Assembly: GCF_014750685.1 (NCBI RefSeq)
Contig: NZ_JAAXGE010000019.1
Span: 1-64,000 of the forward strand
Source of the DNA: Bacteroides sp. GM023
GTDB lineage: Bacteria > Bacteroidota > Bacteroidia > Bacteroidales > Bacteroidaceae
DNA: 64,000 bases
Direction: 5' to 3'
Part shown: piece by piece, positions 54,222-63,467 of the stretch
Layout of the letters: each line of letters opens with the position of its first letter
Position numbering within the stretch: the first letter of the stretch is position 1
The notes under the pieces: generated by a model
Seen by the model: the letters and a program-made list of their open reading frames with translations, nothing else
Told to the model about the DNA's origin: nothing
Database searches by the model: none
Translations under genes and position numbers: made by a program

Positions 54222-57200
54222 AGCTCTTTGGGTCTATTTCTGCATATTTGACTCGTTGGCGACGCCAGGTATAAACAGCATGTAGTTTCCCGTCCTTCCC
54301 CTGAATAATACTCGGATAAGAATATTGGCTGATTGGGCTGTCTTCCAATGTGAGAACAGGCTTCCAACTGATTCCATCTTCTGATACAGCTAGGCAGAGC
54401 GGAGTACGAGGCCCTTTCGGAGTTCCGGGTAGCGTAGAGAAGTTGTTATAGATAAGCACATGTCTGCCATCTTTCATAGTCACAGCATCTGTTCCTGAAT
54501 TATTATTCGGAACATCCAGCAATGTAACTTTGCTCCATGTATCTCCGTTATCGCTGCTCCAGGCAGTCGCTATCTGTGCGTTACGTGTACGGCAAAGCAC
54601 TTGCAATCTTCCGTCCCTATGCTTCAGAATACTGGGTTGTATGGCATAAATCGGTTTTGCGCCTTCTTCTTTGATAGCTTCTCCACCTTCCTGGTCATCT
54701 GTATTTATCCCTCCCTTTTTACGGTTTTGAGTAGGTACGGATAATTCTGCATCCAACGGGTCTACCATCCTCCAGGTTTTACCCTTGTCATCGGAAATCT
54801 CAAAGTGAACACGCCAGCCATTACTGCCTTCCGTACTGGAAGGACAGATAATACGTCCGTTGATATATTCCGGTTTATTCTTGATAGGACCTAGAAAACC
54901 TTTCGGCAGAGGTTCGCGTTTGCTCCATGTCTTTCCACCGTCACGTGAACGAACCAACCAGCCTGTCCAGTCACTTACTTTCAGACCTATTTTGTAGAAC
55001 AGAATCAAGTCACCACCGGGAACCTGAAAAAGTACCGGATTCCAGCAGGCTTTCCGACGGGCAATCAGTTTTCCCTTTGCATCCTTTACAGGTGTACAGG
55101 TAGAGTCAATTCCCGCTAAAATAGCTTGTGAATCTTTGAGTGAAAATACCCCGTCAGCAGCAAGTTGGGGGGCGGTCCATTCTTTAGCGCCTTTCGGCTT
55201 GCGGCATACCCATATACAACAGTCGGGATTACGCTCTTTCGTTCCACCGAAGAAGGAAGCAACAAGGTCGCCGTTCTTTGTCTCTACAATAGTAGCTCCA
55301 TGACATTCGGGAAAAGAAGCCTTTTCGTATAGAAATTCATCACTTAGAATAGCTGTATTCTTAGTCGGTATATCCACGCTGAAATGATATTTTCCTGAGC
55401 CTATTTTCTCTTTTCGGCCATCCGGCAAATGTACTTCTCCTGTTGTATTTGCAGGAAGCTCAATATCCCATTCCAGATGCATGGGCGTTTTGCTCCATCG
55501 GCTGGTTATTTTTCCGTAGATACTCATATAAGACGCATCCACTTTACCCAATTCTTGAACTTCAAAAGCCGGTTGGAAAACAATATGTTTATAACCGGAT
55601 TTCCAACGGTCTGCCCGAATACCTGCGAGATTATTGAAACACCAGGGTAATAAGTCCCCTAAAAGCATCACGTGGTTACCACTATTCATTTCAGGATTTG
55701 CCGTATCACCGTTCCATAATTCCCAAATAGTAGTAGCGCCTTTTTCAACCATGTATCCCCAGGAAGGATATGTGTTGTTAGTAGCAAGCAAGTAAGCTAC
55801 ATCGGCATGCCCGCGACGGCTTAATTCGCGCAACAACCATTGTACACCTATTACTCCGGTGCTGATATGTCCTTTGTTAGTTGTAATGATCGAGGTAACG
55901 GCATTCTTGGCTACTTCCTTGATGTGATTTTTAGGAACCAAACCGAAAGCAAGCGGCAGAATATTTGCAGTAACCGTATTATTTCCATAGTAGATACTAT
56001 CCGGATATAGCGTATGTCCCGGAACGGGGGAAGTTCCCTCTTTTATATGCAGGAAACGGGCATTGAATGCATCTTTCATACGATGTTCCAAGTCTTCCCA
56101 CTCTTCCGCATCCTCTTTCAGCCCTTGCAGACTTGCAAAACGATGCATCAGTTGCAGCACTTTCAGATAATAGGCAGTAGCGATTAACGAACCGTCTGTT
56201 TTGCGGGAAGGGTCTTTACTATGAATCAGTTCCAATGATTCGGGCGGAACACACCAGTCACCATATTTGTCTTTGGTAATGATAAATTCCTCTGTCATGT
56301 AGTATTCACGAATATGGGACACCCACTTCTTGATAGCCGGATAATTCGTTTCTATCGGACGTTTGTCTCCGAAATTGGTGAAAAGCATATCACATGCCAT
56401 AGGTAAGGCAGTAGGCCAGGTCACATTGTCCGAGTAATAGTTCCAGTAAGCCGGAGCTACATCGGGAATACAGCCATCCTCACGTTGTGCTTCGCAGATG
56501 TCACGTGCCCATTTGGTGTACATGGCATGATTATCGAAAAGCATACTTTCTCCCCAACAACCCATAGTGCGGTCGCCTAGCCAGGGCTGACGTTCATTAC
56601 GTTGCGGACAGTCTACCGGCATACCTTTATAATTGCTCCGGATTCCCCAAAATGCGTTACGGACAATCTTATTCAGCGTCTCATCGGAACAACTGAAAGA
56701 ACCCGTATGTTCCATTTCATCTTCTACAACTTCAGCCACGAAATCTTCCGCCTTTGCGTCAGGATAATTGCTGACTTCTACATAGCGGAAACCATGATAA
56801 ATAAAACGGGGTGCCCAGGTAGCATCTTTACCTTCCCGTCCGTTTACAATGTATACATCTGTAGAACGGGCGTCACGCAGATTCCTGGTATAGAGTTCTC
56901 CATTGGCCTGCAAGGTTTCTGCGAAGCGGAGACGAATACTATCACCTGTCTGCCCTTTTATATGGAAACGTACCCAGCCTGCCATATTCTGACCGAAGTC
57001 CAGGATATATTTATCACCCAGCTTTTTGATAGAAACAGGCTTCAATGTTTCCATTACTTTCATACCCGGCATCATTTGGGCGCGTAATGTGCCCGAAGGA
57101 ATACTTACCCGTTGTGCCGGCATCCAGTTCTTGTCATCATATCCGTTTTGCGTCCAGTTTCCCAGTTCTTTGCGGGCATCATATTCTTCACCGTCATATT

Positions 57201-58083
57201 CGTTGTTGCTACGAATAGGACCTTCGGTAGTCAATTTCCATGAAGTGTTTGTAGAAATTGTTTCTTTGCTGCCATCCGTATATTCAACAATCAGATTCAG
57301 ACGAAGTTTGGGATAACCGAATGTTGGTATCTTGTATGGTTTGTAATTCTGACGCATCGTATAGAAACGACCGTTTCCCAAAGTAACGCCAATGGCGTTC
57401 TCTTTCTGAAGTTGCGAAGTAACATCGTAGGTATTATACAGAATTGTTTTCCGGTAATCGGTAGGAGCGGGCGCCAATACCTGGTTACCGATACGCTGTC
57501 CGTTGATAAACAATTCGTAAAGTCCCATTCCGGCAATGTGTATCGTTGCACGTTTCACTCCTTTGTTTAAAGCAAATTCTTTGCGAAGGTAACGGGCTGC
57601 CAGGCGACTCCATTGAGTCTCACTATCACCGGGCGCGGCACGGTCCAAACCAATCCACTGACCTTGCCAGTCTGCTTCGTTTAGTAATCCCATGCTCCAG
57701 GAAGCCGGAGCACTCCAGTCTGCTTCACCCTTATTGGTATATGCTTTCACTTTCCAGTAATAGGGAGCATTGCGCTTTAAGGACTTTCCCTGATAAGTGA
57801 TCCATTGGGAAGCGTCGGACTCTATTTTTCCCGAATCCCAAATATCCCCTTTTCCTTGTGCCAATAGATCGGGAGAAGATGCAACAAGAATGTGATACGC
57901 TGTTTGCATCACATTCTGTTCTCCTGATTCGATACGCCAACCTAGACGTGGCTGGCGTACATCGATACCTATCGGATTCTTTAGCTGCTCTACTCGCAGG
58001 TCGGTTATGCCTATGGCTGCATGTAGCGAACCTGCAAAGAACAGAAGAGAAAATATAGATAATATAAATATTCTTTTATTCAT
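54217..58083 (-). CDS. GH78-GH33-like fusion (rhamnosidase plus sialidase-fold domain)
   Basis: The 1288-residue secreted protein has a signal peptide ending near LHAA. Residues about 25-900 are a complete GH78: fibronectin-like start (RLGWRIESGEQNVMQTAYHI), MGLYELFINGQRIG, DCPQRNERQPWLGD and GATTIWELWNGD. Residues about 915-1288 are a BNR/sialidase-type propeller with four Asp-boxes (SRDGGKTW, SDDKGKTW, SSDNGDTW, SEDGISW). It matches my memory of BT1013. RG-II side chain C is rhamnose linked to Kdo, a sialic-acid-like keto-sugar, so the fusion could remove rhamnose and then Kdo. That pairing is inference. It is last in the leftward operon. Confidence 0.85.
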   Translation of the reverse strand: MNKRIFILSIFSLLFFAGSLHAAIGITDLRVEQLKNPIGIDVRQPRLGWRIESGEQNVMQTAYHILVASSPDLLAQGKGDIWDSGKIESDASQWITYQGKSLKRNAPYYWKVKAYTNKGEADWSAPASWSMGLLNEADWQGQWIGLDRAAPGDSETQWSRLAARYLRKEFALNKGVKRATIHIAGMGLYELFINGQRIGNQVLAPAPTDYRKTILYNTYDVTSQLQKENAIGVTLGNGRFYTMRQNYKPYKIPTFGYPKLRLNLIVEYTDGSKETISTNTSWKLTTEGPIRSNNEYDGEEYDARKELGNWTQNGYDDKNWMPAQRVSIPSGTLRAQMMPGMKVMETLKPVSIKKLGDKYILDFGQNMAGWVRFHIKGQTGDSIRLRFAETLQANGELYTRNLRDARSTDVYIVNGREGKDATWAPRFIYHGFRYVEVSNYPDAKAEDFVAEVVEDEMEHTGSFSCSDETLNKIVRNAFWGIRSNYKGMPVDCPQRNERQPWLGDRTMGCWGESMLFDNHAMYTKWARDICEAQREDGCIPDVAPAYWNYYSDNVTWPTALPMACDMLFTNFGDKRPIETNYPAIKKWVSHIREYYMTEEFIITKDKYGDWCVPPESLELIHSKDPSRKTDGSLIATAYYLKVLQLMHRFASLQGLKEDAEEWEDLEHRMKDAFNARFLHIKEGTSPVPGHTLYPDSIYYGNNTVTANILPLAFGLVPKNHIKEVAKNAVTSIITTNKGHISTGVIGVQWLLRELSRRGHADVAYLLATNNTYPSWGYMVEKGATTIWELWNGDTANPEMNSGNHVMLLGDLLPWCFNNLAGIRADRWKSGYKHIVFQPAFEVQELGKVDASYMSIYGKITSRWSKTPMHLEWDIELPANTTGEVHLPDGRKEKIGSGKYHFSVDIPTKNTAILSDEFLYEKASFPECHGATIVETKNGDLVASFFGGTKERNPDCCIWVCRKPKGAKEWTAPQLAADGVFSLKDSQAILAGIDSTCTPVKDAKGKLIARRKACWNPVLFQVPGGDLILFYKIGLKVSDWTGWLVRSRDGGKTWSKREPLPKGFLGPIKNKPEYINGRIICPSSTEGSNGWRVHFEISDDKGKTWRMVDPLDAELSVPTQNRKKGGINTDDQEGGEAIKEEGAKPIYAIQPSILKHRDGRLQVLCRTRNAQIATAWSSDNGDTWSKVTLLDVPNNNSGTDAVTMKDGRHVLIYNNFSTLPGTPKGPRTPLCLAVSEDGISWKPVLTLEDSPISQYSYPSIIQGKDGKLHAVYTWRRQRVKYAEIDPKSF

Positions 58084-58147
58084 GAGCGTTGATTATATAA
58101 AGAGAGTGGCTACTAACTTTATGTAGCTAATTTGTACCGAATGGAAA

Positions 58148-59617
58148 CTAGGATCCGGCACCTTGCCGGTGCGGGTCGGGAAGTTCCGTCCAGTCCTTGT
58201 TCAGATAATCTTTACTGCTGTCTACAACAATCAGGACATGATCGTTTCCGCTGCAATAACCGCTATCATGCTGGAATTTGTGCACACCATTATCAAACTC
58301 ACCGATATATTCCAGTTTGCCGTCTTTCGTTGTGTACCACCAGGCATTCTTCTTTGCACCGCTGATTTTACTGAAATCAACTTCCATCGGACGTCCGGTA
58401 TAATTATATACCATCAGATAATCATTACCACGTGTAGCGATGGCACGGTCGTAACGCTCTCCGTTCTGACCTGCGATAATGGACTGATCCGGCACACGTT
58501 CAAAGAATGGGAAAGTCAGCATCAGATTCTTCAGATATTTCATTTGATTATAACCGGGATCGTTCAAAGCATCATACCAGGGTTTCTTTGCTCCGTAAGC
58601 ACCACCTACACCCGGTTTGATAAACTGCATGATGGAGTTGTGTCCATACGTATGTCCGAAAGAGCCTGCGAAGACAGACCAATACGCATAGCGACGTACA
58701 TCATAATCCTTCCATAACAATTCATTTTCGTCATGCAGGCCATGAGGAATTTCTTCATAGATAGGTTCTCCGTCGATAACAGGTTTCATCGGTTTCATAG
58801 CCATACTGCGTTCAACGAAACGCCAGTTGTCTTCTTCCGTATTCTCTTCGATAGGATAGTCACCGTCTCCGAAACGTTGCCCGTAACGACGGTGTCCGCT
58901 TTGGAACATATTGAAATCCAGCCAAGGGGCATCATTGAACCAGGTTGCCGAGGTCGTTCTGCCACGTGGATGGAAAGTCATCAGGTGATTTTTGTCAATT
59001 GCCTTGATAGAGGTTGCCAGTGCTTCCCATTCGGCTGTTTTCACATCACCGCGAATATCCCCGCCGATAAACCAAATGATATTCGGTTCGTCTTTATAAC
59101 GTTCTGCCAGGAACTTGCCGTAAGCTTTCGCTTGTTCCACGGTCATTTCGCCACGGTTCACAGGGCTTCCCCATATGCAGACCATACCAATATACATACC
59201 TTTTCTGGCTGCGGTACGAATGATATAATCCATGTGATCCCAATAACCATATACACCTTTCTGATTGATATTCTTAAAGTTATATCCGTCTATCATGGAA
59301 TATTGTCCGTAGATATTCATGGATGGCACATTATTCAAAGTCTGAACCTGGATAACATTATATCCGCGACGTTTGCATTGCTCCAGATAATATTCAGCTT
59401 CATCGCGATTCAACCGTTCGGGAAGCAACCATCCTGTTTCTCCGAGCCAAAAGAAAGGAGTGCCGTTTTCGTGTTTCAAATAACGTCCCTCTTCGGAAAC
59501 TACGAGTTTGCCGTTGTTCCAGGGAATATACGTTTTCTGTGTTTTCTTTTGTGCTGCCACAGAAGTGCTCAAGCTCAACAGTAGCAGTAAAAAAGGAATG
59601 ATTCTTAGTTTACTCAT
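58148..59617 (-). CDS. GH140 apiosidase
   Basis: The 489-residue secreted protein has a signal peptide ending near VAAQ. It has a DUF4038-type TIM barrel followed by a C-terminal beta-domain. IWFIGGD places Asp187 and IDGEP places Glu284, the same numbers I recall for the acid/base and nucleophile of the B. thetaiotaomicron apiosidase BT1012. It would cut the apiose link joining RG-II side chains A or B to the backbone. The last residues (PHRQGAGS) are encoded across a REP-like palindrome at 58155-58169, so the C-terminal tail may have been altered by that element. It lies 52 bp after GH105. Confidence 0.93.
   Translation of the reverse strand: MSKLRIIPFLLLLLSLSTSVAAQKKTQKTYIPWNNGKLVVSEEGRYLKHENGTPFFWLGETGWLLPERLNRDEAEYYLEQCKRRGYNVIQVQTLNNVPSMNIYGQYSMIDGYNFKNINQKGVYGYWDHMDYIIRTAARKGMYIGMVCIWGSPVNRGEMTVEQAKAYGKFLAERYKDEPNIIWFIGGDIRGDVKTAEWEALATSIKAIDKNHLMTFHPRGRTTSATWFNDAPWLDFNMFQSGHRRYGQRFGDGDYPIEENTEEDNWRFVERSMAMKPMKPVIDGEPIYEEIPHGLHDENELLWKDYDVRRYAYWSVFAGSFGHTYGHNSIMQFIKPGVGGAYGAKKPWYDALNDPGYNQMKYLKNLMLTFPFFERVPDQSIIAGQNGERYDRAIATRGNDYLMVYNYTGRPMEVDFSKISGAKKNAWWYTTKDGKLEYIGEFDNGVHKFQHDSGYCSGNDHVLIVVDSSKDYLNKDWTELPDPHRQGAGS
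58155..58169. repeat. REP-like palindrome CCGGCACCTTGCCGG, copy 2
   Basis: This is the reverse complement of the 15-mer at 40454-40468. It overlaps the final codons of the GH140 gene. Confidence 0.6.
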
Positions 59618-59669
59618 TGTATCTTATTGTTTTAAATTGTTTTCTTAATTGCCTTGCTGGGTAAGTCGA

Positions 59670-60872
59670 TTATCTATCGGACATTTTCTCAAACTCAATA
59701 GCGGCCAGGATAAATGAACCGACTGATTTCGGGTCATTCTCGATAACCGGTTCACTGATATAATATTCAAATGATCCGTCGCGGTATCTTTTAGAATCTC
59801 CGCCCAGTCCGGCTACGGCACAGCAATTAGTGATGGTATAACTTCCGTCTTCTTCAAGGCGGGTGAAATTCTTAGTCATGCCGTCGAAAGCCTTTTGCAC
59901 AGGTTCGATATATTCGTTTCCGATATATCCTTTGTTGATAGCTTTGGCGAGTGTATAGATAAACAGGGCAGTTGCCGAAGATTCCAGGTAATTTCCTTCG
60001 CGTGCACCCTGGTCAGTCACCTGAAACCAGGTACCGGATTGAGGATCCTGATATTTTACAATAGCTTTGGACAGCCCTTGCAGGATTTGTATGACACTGT
60101 CGCGTCCGGCAGTGTCCTGTGGAAGATAATCCAGCACATCTACGATGGCAGCACCATACCATCCGATACTACGGCTCCAAAAGTTAGGAGAGCATCCCGT
60201 TTCGGGATTCGCCCATTTCTGTTCACGGCTTTCGTCCCATCCGTGATAGTAAAGTCCGGTAGTCGGGTCGTACGTTTTACGGGCAATCAGAAGTATTTGT
60301 TTTACAGCTTCGTTAAATAAAGCCGATTCTTGGAAAGTAGCGCCATATTGCACCAAATAAGGAGAAGCCATAAAGATACCGTCCAGCCACATCTGATGGG
60401 TATATTTCAGTTTGTGCCAAAATCCACCTTCGCTGGTTCGTGGCTGTTCTGCCATTTGCTTGCGTAGTGTATCCATCGCTATTTTGTAGCGTTCATCTCC
60501 TGTCTTTGCATAAAGGTCGAAAAGAATCTTTCCACCGTTGACATTATCAATGTTGAAAGAAAGGTACTTCATTGTTTTTATATGTCCGTCGGCATCGATC
60601 AGGCTGTCTGCATAGATTTTGGCATAATCATAATATGCACTGTCACCTGTGTGTTTCCATTCCTCGAGCATTGACTTTACGACAAGTCCATGCGTATATC
60701 CCCAACGCGGCTTCTTGGCTTTTTCAATCATCCAAGGTTCCGGGAAACGTTTCATTTCGGAGCGTGCCATCCGTTCGCTCCATTTCTCTGTTTCTACTTT
60801 CTTGGTGGTTGTACAGGCAATGAAGCAGACAACTCCGCAAGCAATAATCAGCTTTAATAAATTTCGATTCAT
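59670..60872 (-). CDS. GH105 unsaturated rhamnogalacturonyl hydrolase, lipoprotein
   Basis: The 400-residue protein has lipobox FIAC (Cys20). The alpha/alpha barrel of GH105 is indicated by RWGYTHGLVVKSMLEEW, HQMWLDGIFMASPYLVQYG (the Asp of WLDG is the expected catalytic acid) and FWSRSIGWYGAAIVDVLDYLP. Family members remove the unsaturated uronic acid left at the non-reducing end by pectate or rhamnogalacturonan lyases, here presumably the PL1 product. The start codon lies 12 bp from the GH95 stop codon, so the two are co-transcribed. Confidence 0.93.
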   Translation of the reverse strand: MNRNLLKLIIACGVVCFIACTTTKKVETEKWSERMARSEMKRFPEPWMIEKAKKPRWGYTHGLVVKSMLEEWKHTGDSAYYDYAKIYADSLIDADGHIKTMKYLSFNIDNVNGGKILFDLYAKTGDERYKIAMDTLRKQMAEQPRTSEGGFWHKLKYTHQMWLDGIFMASPYLVQYGATFQESALFNEAVKQILLIARKTYDPTTGLYYHGWDESREQKWANPETGCSPNFWSRSIGWYGAAIVDVLDYLPQDTAGRDSVIQILQGLSKAIVKYQDPQSGTWFQVTDQGAREGNYLESSATALFIYTLAKAINKGYIGNEYIEPVQKAFDGMTKNFTRLEEDGSYTITNCCAVAGLGGDSKRYRDGSFEYYISEPVIENDPKSVGSFILAAIEFEKMSDR

Positions 60873-60884
60873 ATAGTTGAGTTT

Positions 60885-63359
60885 TTATTTTCCAATCAGA
60901 ATATATTCTTGTCCCGCTTTTGTAGGCAGATCATACAAATAAGTTTTTGTCAGTTCTACTTTATTCAATTTTGCTTTTTCGTTAATCAACGGTCGGGCAA
61001 TATCGGGTACTGCAAAGAGAGGATTCGGATTTTCCCCTTTCGCACGTTTCAAGCCTTTACCTGTCAGTGGGTTGAGTGAACGAAGTCGGCAATTACCCCC
61101 TTTATGGGATTTTACAATCAGACGGTCTACTTTTCCATCTTTCCAGTTGAGGCTTAGTTCGAAGCCGCCACGGGCAATGATTCCTTTCACTGAGCCTTCT
61201 TTCCAAAGGCTGGGAAGGGCAGGGAGCAAATAGATAAATCCGTCATAACTCTGCATCAACATTTCAGCTATACCTGCCGCACAACCGAAGTTACCATCAA
61301 TCTGAAAGGGTGGGTGTGCGTCAAATAAGTTAGGATATGTGCCGCCTTTTTTCTTCTCGTTGCGTACAAGAGTCAATTGGTCTGTTATCAGTTTATAAGC
61401 GTGATCGCCATCGAGCAGGCGTGCCCAAAGGCAAACCTTCCATCCCATACTCCAACCGGTAGACGGATCTCCACGATGAATGAGTGAAGTGCGTGCGGCA
61501 TCGAATAATTCCGGTGTACGATAAGGAGAAATTTGATTGCTGGGGAATAATCCGTAAAGGTGAGAAACATGACGATGCACGTCGTTCGGATCGTCCCAGT
61601 CGAACATCCATTCTTGTAATTGTCCCCAATGTCCTATTTGCATAGGAGCCATTTCTTTTAGTCTTTGTGTCAGGTGAGTGGCGAACTCCTGATCGGTATC
61701 TAATATTTGGGATGCTGAAATAATAGCCGTCCAAAGGTCAAAAATTAACTGATTATCCATTGTGCATCCTGCGGCTGTCGTTGCTTTCCCATTACTGCCT
61801 GAATGTACATTTTCCGGTGAATTGCTAGGACAAACTACCAGCCAGTTGTGTGCCGGTTCCTTTACCATAATTTCATCAAAGAAACGACCGGATTCTTTCA
61901 GTATAGGATAGACAGAACGTAGAAACTCAACGTCTCCGGTATATAGGTAGCGTTCCCATAAATGACGGCAAAGCCATGCTCCGCCACTAGGCCACATACC
62001 TGAAGGAGCTTTATCGAGTGCTCCTGTAATGCGCCATATGTCCGTATTATGATGTAATACCCAACCATTGGCTCCATACATGATTTTAGCAGTTTCTTTA
62101 CCTGTCTCACTGACTTCTTTTATCAGGCGGAAAAGAGGTTCATTCAGCTCGCTCAGATTAGCAACTTCTGATGGCCAGTAATTCATTTCCAAATTGATAT
62201 TGCATGTATATTTGCTATCCCAGGAAGGGAACAATTTGTCGTTCCAAATACCTTGTAAATTGGCGGGTTGTCCGCCGGGTTGTGAAGAACAAATCAGCAG
62301 ATAACGTCCGAACTGAAAGTAAGTGGCAACCAAATGAGCATCATTTGTTTCCTTGAAATTCTCGACACGTTTATCGGTTGTTACATTTTTATATTGATCT
62401 TCGCCCAAATTCAAAGATACCCTGTTCAGATATTGACGATAGAAATCAGTATGACTTTTCTTTGCTTCCGCAAACGAACGCGTCATTGCCTTAGACAGAT
62501 AATCTTTAGCCCGTTCAGTCTGATTGCCTGTAATATCCAGATAATTATTGAAGTTGGTAGCAATAGATACATAAACAATGGCTTCGTCAGCTCCTTCAAC
62601 GGAGAGAACTCCATCTGTACAAGCTATTTTTCCACCCTTATTTTGTGCACTCAACCGTCCCTGAAATTCCACTTTCCCTTTAAGTCCTTCATGCCAGGAA
62701 GATACACCTGAAAGTGTGACGCAATTTCCTTCTTCAGAAGAAATCATAACATCTTGATGAGGAGAAGTTAATTGGGCATTGAAGGTAATCTGCCCCGGAC
62801 GACTAGCTGTCAGTCTGACCATTACCACTTGGTCAGTAAATGAAGTGATTGTCTCACGCTGATATTGCACCCCGTCTACCTCATAACGTACGATAGCACG
62901 CGCTGAATCCAAACTCAGCTCCCGATAATAATTGGCATAACGGGTATGTCCGGGGAAAGCAATTCGTAAATCACCGAAACTTTGGTAAGGCATTCCCGAA
63001 TTTGTTTTTGCCATCACTTTCTCCGTAGCAAGGGTTTGTGCTTCCAGATACTTTCCGGCAAAAACAAGTTCGCGTACTTTCGGAATAAATTCCAGTGCGT
63101 TCGGGTTTGCGTTGTTGTTGGGGCGTCCTGCCCAAATGGTTTCTTCGTTTAGTTGTATTTGTTCTGTTCCCGGTGTCCCATATACCATAGCTCCCAAACG
63201 GCCGTTTCCTAAAGGCAAAGCCTCTGTCCATACTTGTGCAGGACGGTCGTACCATAACTTGTATTCCTGTGCAGAAATATTCGTTTCTTGCGCATGAATA
63301 CTGCCTATGGACATCAGGACAAACATATATCCGAGCAATCTCTTTTTATTCATTTCCAT
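60885..63359 (-). CDS. GH95 alpha-L-galactosidase/fucosidase
   Basis: The 824-residue secreted protein has its signal peptide ending near IHAQ. The start is ATG 63359 or, two codons later, ATG 63353. GH95 features are WTEALPLGNGRLGAMVYG, IQLNEETIWAGRP, the catalytic-region NINLEMNYWPSEV with the paired Asn, and HPPFQIDGNFGCAAGIAEML with the Asp. GH95 enzymes remove alpha-L-fucose or alpha-L-galactose; the matching RG-II enzyme in B. thetaiotaomicron (BT1010, recalled) acts on L-galactose of side chain A. It is first in the leftward operon GH95-GH105-GH140-GH78/33. Confidence 0.93.
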   Translation of the reverse strand: MEMNKKRLLGYMFVLMSIGSIHAQETNISAQEYKLWYDRPAQVWTEALPLGNGRLGAMVYGTPGTEQIQLNEETIWAGRPNNNANPNALEFIPKVRELVFAGKYLEAQTLATEKVMAKTNSGMPYQSFGDLRIAFPGHTRYANYYRELSLDSARAIVRYEVDGVQYQRETITSFTDQVVMVRLTASRPGQITFNAQLTSPHQDVMISSEEGNCVTLSGVSSWHEGLKGKVEFQGRLSAQNKGGKIACTDGVLSVEGADEAIVYVSIATNFNNYLDITGNQTERAKDYLSKAMTRSFAEAKKSHTDFYRQYLNRVSLNLGEDQYKNVTTDKRVENFKETNDAHLVATYFQFGRYLLICSSQPGGQPANLQGIWNDKLFPSWDSKYTCNINLEMNYWPSEVANLSELNEPLFRLIKEVSETGKETAKIMYGANGWVLHHNTDIWRITGALDKAPSGMWPSGGAWLCRHLWERYLYTGDVEFLRSVYPILKESGRFFDEIMVKEPAHNWLVVCPSNSPENVHSGSNGKATTAAGCTMDNQLIFDLWTAIISASQILDTDQEFATHLTQRLKEMAPMQIGHWGQLQEWMFDWDDPNDVHRHVSHLYGLFPSNQISPYRTPELFDAARTSLIHRGDPSTGWSMGWKVCLWARLLDGDHAYKLITDQLTLVRNEKKKGGTYPNLFDAHPPFQIDGNFGCAAGIAEMLMQSYDGFIYLLPALPSLWKEGSVKGIIARGGFELSLNWKDGKVDRLIVKSHKGGNCRLRSLNPLTGKGLKRAKGENPNPLFAVPDIARPLINEKAKLNKVELTKTYLYDLPTKAGQEYILIGK

Positions 63360-63386
63360 CTAACTGCTTTTATACTTTTATAAAAG

Positions 63387-63412
63387 GACGATTAAATGGG
63401 AATTTTGTACCC
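63387..63412 (-). promoter_or_regulatory. GGGTACA-N15-CGTC motif (weak ECF-type promoter candidate), site 7
   Basis: On the minus strand GGGTACA (63412-63406, 5 of 7 to the consensus), 15 bases, then CGTC (63390-63387), followed by C as in sites 2 and 3. It ends 27 bases before the first GH95 start codon. It is weaker than sites 1-5 but has the right spacing, strand and place to drive the leftward operon. Confidence 0.42.
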
Positions 63413-63431
63413 AATATATAGATAAAAGAAG

Positions 63432-63439
63432 TATATTTG
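63432..63439 (+). promoter_or_regulatory. Bacteroides -7-like element ahead of the DUF2807 gene
   Basis: TATATTTG fits the TAnnTTTG consensus, 28 bases before the start codon. The nearest upstream TTTG (63404-63407) is 24 bases away, slightly too far for an ideal -33 element. Confidence 0.4.
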
Positions 63440-63467
63440 TCAGTAGAATAATTAACAAAAAGACATT

